Assembly: GCF_900105755.1 (NCBI RefSeq)
Contig: NZ_FNTQ01000001.1
Coordinates: 3,286,001-3,350,000, forward strand
DNA from: Streptomyces sp. Ag109_O5-10
Lineage (GTDB): Bacteria > Actinomycetota > Actinomycetes > Streptomycetales > Streptomycetaceae
Reading direction: 5' to 3'
Length of the DNA stretch: 64,000 nt
How positions within the stretch are numbered: position 1 is the first letter of the stretch; every line of letters begins with the position of its first letter. The translations under genes and the position numbers were made by a program. Shown piece after piece: positions 45,410 to 58,335 of this stretch. The notes below the pieces were generated by a model, which saw only the letters and a program-made list of their open reading frames with translations, was not told the origin of the DNA and made no database searches.

Positions 45410-46584
45410 ACGAGACCGTCGGCGCCGTCAACGCGCTCACCGCACGCTGGACGCGGCAGACCAGACAGGGCACGGTCTTCTCGGCCGCCGGTGTCTGGCC
45501 GCTGCTGGCCTTCCTCGCCGACGGGGCGGCCGGCCCGGCGCGGGACGAACTGACCCGGGCCGTGGGCCGGCAAGCCGATCAGGCCGCCGCCGGTGCACGG
45601 GAGTTACTCGCGTGGCTGGACTCGGTGCCCGGGGTCGGGGCGGCCCTCGGGCTGTGGACCGACCGGGCGCTGGAGCTGCGCGAGCCGTGGGCGGCGGGGC
45701 TGCCCGCGGGCGCGCACGGAGTGCTCGGCGCCGATCCCGCGGTCTCCCGGGAGGCGCTGGACGCGTGGGCGGCGAAGCGCACCGAGGGGCTGGTGGAGCG
45801 GCTGCCGGTACGGCTCGCCGAGGGCGCCCGGATGGTGCTGGCGACCGCGCTGGCGCTGCGCACGGACTGGCAGCACCCGTTCCGGGAGACGGTGCTGCGG
45901 CCCGGCTCCGGGCCCTGGCAGGGGCTGGACCTGGCCGGGCTGCACCGCAGCAGTGTCCGGCCCGACCGGATCGGGGTGACCGCGGGTCCGGACGGCCACG
46001 TCACCACGCTGAAGGTCCTCGGCGACAACGGTCTCGACGTCCACCTCCTGCTGGGCGCGGAGGGGATGGCGCCGGGGCAGGTGCTGCACACGGGCATCGG
46101 CGTCCTGGAGCGGGCCCTGCCGGTGACGAGCGGCGGACAGCTCCCCTACGGGGCCGCGGGGCCGGGCGTGGTCGTGGAGCGGCAGCCGTCCGTCGCCCCG
46201 GACCCGGTCCGGCTCGACGTGACCGCCCCGGGCTTCACGGTCCGCGCCGACCACGATCTGCTCCAGCTGCACGGGCTGTTCGGGCTCTCCACGGCCGCGG
46301 ACGCCCGCGAGGGGCACTTCCCCGGGATCAGTGCCGCGCCGCTGGCCATCGGGGCGGCGGGGCAGTCCGCGGTCGCGGAGTTCGGGCCGCTGGGCTTCCG
46401 GGCCGCCGCGGCCACCGCCGTGGTGGCGGCGCCGGGCGGCGGCCCGCCGCAGTACCGGTACGAGTCGACGGTGGTCCGGGGCACCGTCGACCGCCCGTTC
46501 GGCTTCCTCGCCGTGCACCGGGAGAGCCGGCTGGTGCTGGCGGCGGGGTGGGTGACGGAGCCGACGGTCGTGGGCAAGCCGTAG
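45406..46584 (+). CDS. Serpin-family protease inhibitor, second of a tandem pair
   Basis: A 392-residue paralogue of the preceding protein, clearly a duplication: TVFSAAGVWPLLAFLADGA is shared and the bodies align throughout. The hinge is LGFRAAAATAV, closer to the inhibitory serpin consensus than in the first copy. The reactive loop (VAAPGGGPPQYRYESTVVRG) differs from the first copy, which suggests a different target. No signal peptide is present. The ATGA overlap shows coupled translation. Confidence 0.82.
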   Translation: MNETVGAVNALTARWTRQTRQGTVFSAAGVWPLLAFLADGAAGPARDELTRAVGRQADQAAAGARELLAWLDSVPGVGAALGLWTDRALELREPWAAGLPAGAHGVLGADPAVSREALDAWAAKRTEGLVERLPVRLAEGARMVLATALALRTDWQHPFRETVLRPGSGPWQGLDLAGLHRSSVRPDRIGVTAGPDGHVTTLKVLGDNGLDVHLLLGAEGMAPGQVLHTGIGVLERALPVTSGGQLPYGAAGPGVVVERQPSVAPDPVRLDVTAPGFTVRADHDLLQLHGLFGLSTAADAREGHFPGISAAPLAIGAAGQSAVAEFGPLGFRAAAATAVVAAPGGGPPQYRYESTVVRGTVDRPFGFLAVHRESRLVLAAGWVTEPTVVGKP

Positions 46585-46605
46585 GGGCCGCGACACGCCG
46601 TCGTT

Positions 46606-46735
46606 CGGCTGCAGCACCCGTCGTGGCTGGTCCTGTGGGGCGCGTTGTTGCGGACGTCGGCGGTAGCGCGCCGTGAGGGGCGCGGGGAACCGCGCGAGCA
46701 ACCCCCACGCACCCGCAGCCGGACAACGGCACAGC
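46606..46735. repeat. Dispersed intergenic repeat, copy d
   Basis: Two oppositely oriented halves lie between convergent genes. The left part contains CACCCGTCGTGGCTGGTC, and the right part GAGGGGCGCGGGGAACCGCG followed by CGCAGCCGGACAACGGCAC. The arrangement could fold as a bidirectional terminator. Confidence 0.7.
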
Positions 46736-46750
46736 CAGCGGAACGCGCGC

Positions 46751-47578
46751 CTAGTCGAAGTCGGTGGCCCGGGTGCGCTTCTCCCACGCGGCGATGTCGG
46801 CTCGTACGGCGTCCAGTTGGGTCAGTACGGCGGTCACCGCGTCGTCGCCGAGGGGCAGGTGCAGCGGGGTGTCCTCGGCGTCGAGGGCGGCGAGGATCAG
46901 GGCGGCGGCCTTGGCCGGGTCGCCGGGCTGGCTGCCGTGGCCGGCGTCGACTCCGGCGCGGGTCTCGGCGACCTTGGCGTAGACGCCGGTGTCGTCGCTG
47001 GCGCCCGCCCTGCCGGTCTCGAAGAGGGCGGTGCGGAAGGCACCCGGCTCCACGATCAGCACCTTGATCCCGAACTCCCGCACCTCGTCGGCGAGCCCCT
47101 CGGACATGCCCTCCAGCGCGAACTTGGTGCCGCTGTAGGCGGAGAAGCCGGCGAAGGACATCTGCCCGCCCATGCTGCTCATCTGGACGATCGCCCCCGA
47201 GCGCCGGGAGCGCAGGTGCGGCAGGACCGCCCGGACCAGCGCGGCGGGGCCGAAGACGTGCAGGTCGAACAGGTCGCGCAGTTCGGCGTCGGTGGTCTCC
47301 TCGAAGGCGCCGACGTGCGTGCGGCCCGCGTTGTTGACGAGGACGTCGATCCGGCCGTGCCGGGCGATCACGTCCCGTACGGCCGGCTCGATCGCGGCCG
47401 TGTCCGTGACGTCCAGGCGGACCGGGTCCACCCGGCCGGGATGGGCGGCGGCCAGCTCCGCCAGGGCCTCGGGGTGCCGGGCCGCCCCGACGACCGTGTC
47501 GCCCGCGGCGAGCGCGGCCTCGGCGAGCGCCCGGCCGAAGCCGCTGCTCGCGCCGGTGATGAGCCAGATCCTGGTCAT
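46751..47578 (-). CDS. Short-chain dehydrogenase/reductase
   Basis: A 275-residue SDR of the classical type. The nucleotide motif TGASSGFG is at residues 8-15, and the NNAG motif is VLVNNAGRT. The catalytic Ser-Tyr-Lys are in QMSSMGG and YSGTK. NADP(H) use is likely because a basic residue follows the second strand (AARHP). The substrate is unknown. A short palindrome lies in its promoter. Confidence 0.92.
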   Translation of the reverse strand: MTRIWLITGASSGFGRALAEAALAAGDTVVGAARHPEALAELAAAHPGRVDPVRLDVTDTAAIEPAVRDVIARHGRIDVLVNNAGRTHVGAFEETTDAELRDLFDLHVFGPAALVRAVLPHLRSRRSGAIVQMSSMGGQMSFAGFSAYSGTKFALEGMSEGLADEVREFGIKVLIVEPGAFRTALFETGRAGASDDTGVYAKVAETRAGVDAGHGSQPGDPAKAAALILAALDAEDTPLHLPLGDDAVTAVLTQLDAVRADIAAWEKRTRATDFD

Positions 47579-47642
47579 GTGCCGTCTCCCTGCCGCTCCG
47601 GGCCGCTCTCCGCTGTTGTCCCCTGCCGGTTCGACCGACCAG

Positions 47643-47656
47643 CCTCACCCGTGAGG
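47643..47656. promoter_or_regulatory. Palindrome upstream of the SDR gene
   Basis: CCTCAC-CC-GTGAGG lies 65-78 nt upstream of the dehydrogenase start codon, in the usual place for a repressor operator. No adjacent regulator gene is intact. Confidence 0.4.
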
Positions 47657-47697
47657 GGGTTCACGTCCAACGGGTTTCCGGGGCGGGCGGGTTCACC

Positions 47698-47910
47698 TCA
47701 CCGTCGTACGCGGGGCACGGCGGCAGCCGTGGGGTGAGCAACCGTGCGGTCCGGGTCGAACGGCTGGGGCACGTAGTCGTCGGCGCTCGCGCACAGGCCG
47801 GCGCCCCGGTCCTCGACGCTCTCCCGGGCGGTCAGGAACAGCACGGGGAGGTCCGGCCGCCGGGCCCGGAGGCGCCGCGGCACCTCCAGGCCCTCCAGGT
47901 CGGGCGGCGC
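47698..47910 (-). pseudogene. Decayed response-regulator receiver fragment
   Basis: An open frame on the minus strand encodes [20 protein letters not shown], then [15 protein letters not shown] and [14 protein letters not shown]. This is clearly the C-terminal half of an OmpR-type receiver domain. The part with the phospho-accepting Asp is missing, the normally invariant Lys of the KPF motif is Gln, and the frame stops soon after with no DNA-binding domain. It is therefore a remnant, not a working regulator. Confidence 0.72.
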
Positions 47911-47970
47911 GGTCGGGCCGTCCGGCGCCGGCTCGGTGCGCCGGCCCTCGGCCCCGGTTCCGTGGGATAC

Positions 47971-48005
47971 CGGTGGACAAGTCCGTGGCCGGTGACCGTC
48001 CACCG
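47971..48005. terminator. Inverted repeat downstream of the beta-galactosidase gene
   Basis: Perfect 8 bp arms CGGTGGAC / GTCCACCG with a 19 nt loop lie about 58 nt beyond the beta-galactosidase stop. There is no U-tract. It could end the glycan-locus transcript. Confidence 0.4.
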
Positions 48006-48062
48006 CGCCGGGCCGTGAGACGCGCGGCTACGGACTGTGAAAGAGCTGTCGGGTCCTGTTGC

Positions 48063-53874
<5,812 letters not shown>

Positions 53875-53915
53875 GGTGGGGAACACCTTCTGTGCGTGGG
53901 GCTGTGCGTGGGGGG

Positions 53916-54773
53916 TCACTTGAGGGAGCCGGCGGCCAGGCCGGTGCGCCAGAACCGCTGGAGGAGGATGAAGACGACGATCACCGGCAGGATCGACACC
54001 AGCGAGCCGGTGATGATGGACTCCTGGAGCAGCGGGGCCCGGGCGGTCTGGCCGTTCCACTCGTACAGGCCGAGCGTGATCGGGAAGAGCGACTCCTTCT
54101 GGAGCATGACCATCGGCAGGAAGAAGTTGTTCCAGATGGCCACGAACTGGAACAGGAAGATGGTCACCAGGGCCGGTGTCATCAGCCGGAACGCCACCGA
54201 GAAGAACGTGCGGAACTCGCCGGCGCCGTCCAGCCGCGCCGACTCGATCAGCTCCTGCGGCACGGAGGCGTTGGCGAAGATCCGCGCGAGGTAGACGCCG
54301 AACGGGCTGACGATGCTGGGCAGGAACACCGCGAGGTAGGTGTTGACGAGCCCGGTCGCCGAGAACAGCAGGAACAGCGGCAGGGCGAGCGCGGTGGTGG
54401 GCACCAGGACGCCGCCGAGGATGACGGAGAACAGGAACTCCCGGCCGCGGAACTCGAACTTGGCGAGGGCGTAGCCGCACAGCGCGGAGATCAGGGTGCC
54501 CACGGCCGCGCCCAGCACCGCGTACAGGACGGTGTTGAGGGCCCAGCGGCCGAAGATGCCGTCGCTGCGGGTGAACAGGGTGTGCAGGTTGTCGAACAGG
54601 TTGAAGTGCGAGAACGCCAGCCCGTTGGTGGCGGCCAGGTCGCCCTGCGGCTTGGTCGCGGCGACGACCAGGAAGTACACCGGCAGCAGGAAGTAGACGG
54701 CCAGGAGCAGCATCAGCCCCATCGCGGCCGTACGGCTGACCCGGCTTTCACGGTCGATGGTCGGTTTGTTCAC
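53916..54773 (-). CDS. Sugar ABC transporter permease, MalG type
   Basis: A 285-residue permease with six helices. The EAA loop is ELIESARLDGAGEFRTF and the end is LQRFWRTGLAAGSLK, typical of carbohydrate uptake family 1 importers. The GTG at 54773 overlaps the upstream permease stop (GTGA), so translation is coupled. Confidence 0.92.
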   Translation of the reverse strand: MNKPTIDRESRVSRTAAMGLMLLLAVYFLLPVYFLVVAATKPQGDLAATNGLAFSHFNLFDNLHTLFTRSDGIFGRWALNTVLYAVLGAAVGTLISALCGYALAKFEFRGREFLFSVILGGVLVPTTALALPLFLLFSATGLVNTYLAVFLPSIVSPFGVYLARIFANASVPQELIESARLDGAGEFRTFFSVAFRLMTPALVTIFLFQFVAIWNNFFLPMVMLQKESLFPITLGLYEWNGQTARAPLLQESIITGSLVSILPVIVVFILLQRFWRTGLAAGSLK

Positions 54774-55717
54774 AGTCCGGCCTTCTTCGAGGTCAGTCGC
54801 ATGAACCCGAAGCTCAAGACGAAGGTGATGACGGCGATGACCACCGAGATGGCCGCGGCCTGCTGGTAGTTGTTCCCCGAGGCCACCGTGTAGGCGAGCA
54901 TGTTCGGCGTGAACGTGCTGGAGATGTTCGAGGAGATCTGCCGCAGCACGGCCGGCTCGGCGTACAGCTGGAGCGTGCCGATGATCGAGAAGACGGTGGT
55001 CAGCACGATCGACGGCGCGATGATCGGCACCTTGACCCGCCAGGCGATCGTCCAGTTGGAGGCGCCGTCGAGCTTGGCGGCCTCGTAGAGCTCCTGCGGG
55101 ATCGACTGCAGCGCCGAGAACATGATCAGCATGTTGTAGCCGGTCCACAGCCAGGTGGAGACGTTCGCCGCCGACCAGAGCACGGCGCCGGGGCCGAGGA
55201 AGTCGGGGTGCAGCCCGACCCCGTTCAGCAGGTCGACGACCGGGCTGAGCTGGGGCGAGTAGAGGTACGACCACATGATCGCGGCGATCACGCCGGGTAC
55301 CGCGTACGGCATGAAGGCGACGATGCGGAAGAACCCCTTGGCCCGCAGCAGGGGCGTGTCGAGGAGCAGCGCGATGATCAGGGCCACGAAGAGCATGACC
55401 GGCACCTGCACGATGCCGAACAGCCCGATGCGGCCGATGCTGGACCAGAACTCGTGGTTCTGGAGCACCTGCCCGTACTGCTCGAAGCCGCCGAAGGTCG
55501 TGTACGACGTGCCGTACTGGCCGCCGGAGCGGCGCACGACGCGGAAGCTCTGCCAGAGGGCGTAGCCGACCGGCACCAGGTAGAAGAGCAGGAACGGCAG
55601 GAAGAACGGGGTCACGAAGGCGGCGACGGTGGCCGCCCGGGGGCCGCCGCCGTTCGGGCGACGGCGGCCTCCGGGCGTGGTTCGCACGCCGGCCGAGCGG
55701 GTTGCGAGGTCGGTCAT
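54770..55717 (-). CDS. Sugar ABC transporter permease, MalF type
   Basis: A 315-residue permease. A basic N-terminal tail precedes the first helix. The EAA loop is ELYEAAKLDGASNWTIAWRV, and FMPYAVPGVIAAIMWSYLY matches the conserved helix 3 region. It follows the binding protein by 7 nt and precedes the MalG-type subunit. Confidence 0.92.
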   Translation of the reverse strand: MTDLATRSAGVRTTPGGRRRPNGGGPRAATVAAFVTPFFLPFLLFYLVPVGYALWQSFRVVRRSGGQYGTSYTTFGGFEQYGQVLQNHEFWSSIGRIGLFGIVQVPVMLFVALIIALLLDTPLLRAKGFFRIVAFMPYAVPGVIAAIMWSYLYSPQLSPVVDLLNGVGLHPDFLGPGAVLWSAANVSTWLWTGYNMLIMFSALQSIPQELYEAAKLDGASNWTIAWRVKVPIIAPSIVLTTVFSIIGTLQLYAEPAVLRQISSNISSTFTPNMLAYTVASGNNYQQAAAISVVIAVITFVLSFGFMRLTSKKAGL

Positions 55718-55724
55718 ACCGCGG

Positions 55725-57059
55725 TCACTTGCCCGCCGTCGCCGGGATCGCCTGGTCCTTCATCGACTTCAGCGCGGCCGCCTGCGCGGTCGCGAGCGCG
55801 TCGCTGAGGCTGCCGCCGCCGGCCGCGGCCTTGGCCAGCGCGTCCTGCAGGGCCAGGTTCACGGTCTTCTGCGTCGGACCCCAGGCGAAACTGGTGTCGA
55901 TCTTCTTGGAGGCGTCGGCGAAGACGTCGAAGATCTTCTCGTTGTTGTAGTACGGCACGCCCTGCTTCAGTGCGGGCAGGTCGAGACCGGCCTTGGCGGC
56001 CGGGTAGAGCCCGCCGAGCTTGTTCTCCAGCGCCAGGGCGTCCGGGTCGGTGTTCAGCCAGGTGTTGAACTCGACCGACTCGTAGAGGTGCTTGCTGCCC
56101 TTCATGAAGGCGACGGTCGAGCCGCCCCAGTCACCGGAGGAGGGGTTCGAACCCCACGTCGGCATCGGGACGATCGACCACTTCCCGGCCTGCTTGGGCA
56201 GGTTGTCACGGAACATGCTGTAGCCCCAGGCGGCGCCGACGTAGGTGGCGAGCTGGTCCTTCTGGTACGCCGCGTACATCTGGGTGGAGCCGTGGGCGAG
56301 GTCGGTGCGCACGACCTTCTCGGAGATCAGCTTCTGCCAGTAGTCCGCGACCTGCTTGCTCTGCGCCGAGTCGACGGAGACCTGCCACTTGTCGCCGGAG
56401 TAGCCGTACATCTTGGCGTCGTTCTGCCACAGGAGCCCGTTGAACCACTCGGCGTTGTTCGGGTCGAAGAACGTCATGTCGAGGCTCGGGTCTGCCTTGT
56501 GCAGCTTCTCGGCGGCCGTCGCGTACTCGTCCCAGGTCGTGGGGACGGCGACGTTGTACTTCTTGAAGAGATCGCTGCGGACGTACAGCGCCATCGGGCC
56601 GGTGTCCTGCGGGATCGCGAACACGCCGGTGTCGCCGAAGCTGGTCTGCGACCAGGTCCACGGCACGAACTTCGCCTTGGCCGCGGTGGCGTCCTTGCAG
56701 GCGGAGGCGTCCACGAAGGCGCTCTGGGTGCGCAGGTTGGGCAGCTCGTCGTAGCCGACCTGGGCGAGGTCCGGCGCCTTGTCCGCCTTGAGGGCGTTGC
56801 CGAGGGTGCCGTACTGGTCGTTGGAGATGTTCTTCGTCTCGACCTGGATGTTCGGGTGCTGCTTGTTCCACAGGTCGACGACCTGGTCCATGCCCGGAAC
56901 GGTGTTCCAGTACTGGAGGGTGACCTTGCCCTTCGCGGGCTCGCAGGAGGCGGCGGACGCCTTGTCCGACGAGCCGGAGGAGGAACACCCGGCGAGTACG
57001 ACGATGCCCGCGGTCGCGGCTGCTGCGGCGAGGCGGGTGCGCGTGGCTGTGCTTGTCAT
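55725..57059 (-). CDS. Sugar-binding lipoprotein, family 1 solute-binding protein
   Basis: A 444-residue receptor. The signal peptide ends in the lipobox LAGC followed by a Ser-rich linker. The mature part has family 1 features: VTLQYWNTVPGMDQVVDLWN near the N-terminus, the PDLAQVGYDELP block, and WGGSTVAFMKGSKH. An oligosaccharide ligand is likely given the mannosidase and galactosidase downstream. First gene of the operon, facing the LacI gene across a shared operator region. No ATPase gene is present, so the shared MsiK ATPase is the probable partner. Confidence 0.92.
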   Translation of the reverse strand: MTSTATRTRLAAAAATAGIVVLAGCSSSGSSDKASAASCEPAKGKVTLQYWNTVPGMDQVVDLWNKQHPNIQVETKNISNDQYGTLGNALKADKAPDLAQVGYDELPNLRTQSAFVDASACKDATAAKAKFVPWTWSQTSFGDTGVFAIPQDTGPMALYVRSDLFKKYNVAVPTTWDEYATAAEKLHKADPSLDMTFFDPNNAEWFNGLLWQNDAKMYGYSGDKWQVSVDSAQSKQVADYWQKLISEKVVRTDLAHGSTQMYAAYQKDQLATYVGAAWGYSMFRDNLPKQAGKWSIVPMPTWGSNPSSGDWGGSTVAFMKGSKHLYESVEFNTWLNTDPDALALENKLGGLYPAAKAGLDLPALKQGVPYYNNEKIFDVFADASKKIDTSFAWGPTQKTVNLALQDALAKAAAGGGSLSDALATAQAAALKSMKDQAIPATAGK

Positions 57060-57150
57060 GTCTTCCGTTCCAGAGAGCGCCTGGTCATGGGCCCAGGCGG
57101 GTCGACGTTGACACCTGGAGGCGGATGCCTTCTGGTTGGAATTGGGTTCC

Positions 57151-57188
57151 GTGAGCGGTAACGTGAGCGCTCACGGGAGCGGTAACGG
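57151..57188. promoter_or_regulatory. LacI-type operator: palindrome with two flanking half-sites
   Basis: CGTGAGCGCTCACG is a perfect 14 bp palindrome at 57162-57175. Direct copies of GAGCGGTAACG flank it at 57153-57163 and 57177-57187, 24 nt apart. It lies 103 nt from the binding-protein start and 137 nt from the LacI gene start. Its form, with a central CG, is typical of LacI-family operators. Confidence 0.78.
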
Positions 57189-57312
57189 GAAGTGATTGGG
57201 AGTGTGTGCTTCCGAACGCCAGAGTGTCAAGGTCTCTACGCGCCGGGGCATACTCGGTGTCCCTGCGGCGCTGGCGCGTCGGCAATTTCACGGTTTTTCG
57301 CGGAGGTGAGTG

Positions 57313-58314
57313 ATGGCGTCGTCGGGGACCGGACCCCGCAAGGTCACGATCGACGATGTGGCCGAGGCCGCGGGCGTGTCCCGGCAGACCGTGTCACGGG
57401 CGCTCAACGACAAGGGCGAGATCGGCGCCTCCACCAAGCAGCGCGTGCTCGACACCGCCCTGGCGCTCGGCTACCGGCCGAGCCGGTTCGCACGGGGGCT
57501 CGTCCGGCAGGACACCATAAGTGTCGGCCTGGTGATCCCCGACCTGCTCAACCCGTTCTTCACCGAGGTCGCCGCGGCCGCGCTGGAGGCGGCCCGGGAC
57601 CGCGGCTGGCACGTCGTCGTGTACGACACCGGCGACCGGACCGAGGAGGAACGGGGCACGCTGGAGGTGATCGCCTCCCAGGTCGACGCCGTCGTGGGCT
57701 ACCTCAGCCTGCCCGAGGACGAGATCGACAGGCTGACCCTGGGCCTGCCCGTGGTGCTCATCGACCGCGAGCACCGCACCCAGCGGTTCAGCTCGATCCG
57801 TATCGACGGCGAGAGCGGCGTGCACGCGGCGATCAGGCATCTGACCGCCGCGGGACACCGGCACATCGGCATGCTCGACCACGCCGAACGGTACGAACCG
57901 AGCATCCGGCACCGGTGGTTCGACACCGCGATGTCCGCATGCGGACTGGACTCGACCTCCGTGGCCCGCGCCGACCAGAGCGTCGAGGGCGGGGAGAGCG
58001 CGCTCCAGGAACTCCTCGCCCGGCACCCGGACCTGACCGCCGTGTTCACCTTCAACGACATCGTCGCCATAGGGGCGCTGCGCGCCGCACGCCGGCTCGG
58101 CCGGCAGGTCCCCCGGGACCTCGCCGTGATCGGCTTCGACGGCCTGCAGCTGGGCACGCTCGTCGACCCCCCGCTGACGACGGTGGCCCTGGACACCCGC
58201 CGTCTCGGCGCCCTCACCGTCGAACAGGCGGCCCGGCTGCTGACCGGCAGCGACCCGCTGCCCGCCGAACAGCTCACCGTGGGGGCGGAGTTGCGGGTGC
58301 GGGAGTCGGCGTAG
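57313..58314 (+). CDS. LacI-family transcriptional regulator of the glycan locus
   Basis: A 333-residue repressor. The helix-turn-helix is VTIDDVAEAAGVSRQTVSRAL (about 11-31), followed by the hinge-helix region GYRPSRFARGLV. The periplasmic-binding-like effector domain has VGLVIPDLLNPFF and ends with IGFDGLQLGTLVDPPLTTV. The ATG at 57313 lies 6 nt after GGAGG; a GTG directly before it would add one residue. Divergent from the sugar operon, which it probably represses. The inducer is probably a mannose- or galactose-containing sugar. Confidence 0.9.
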   Translation: MASSGTGPRKVTIDDVAEAAGVSRQTVSRALNDKGEIGASTKQRVLDTALALGYRPSRFARGLVRQDTISVGLVIPDLLNPFFTEVAAAALEAARDRGWHVVVYDTGDRTEEERGTLEVIASQVDAVVGYLSLPEDEIDRLTLGLPVVLIDREHRTQRFSSIRIDGESGVHAAIRHLTAAGHRHIGMLDHAERYEPSIRHRWFDTAMSACGLDSTSVARADQSVEGGESALQELLARHPDLTAVFTFNDIVAIGALRAARRLGRQVPRDLAVIGFDGLQLGTLVDPPLTTVALDTRRLGALTVEQAARLLTGSDPLPAEQLTVGAELRVRESA

Positions 58315-58335
58315 GGGCGGCCGGGCCGACCGGGC

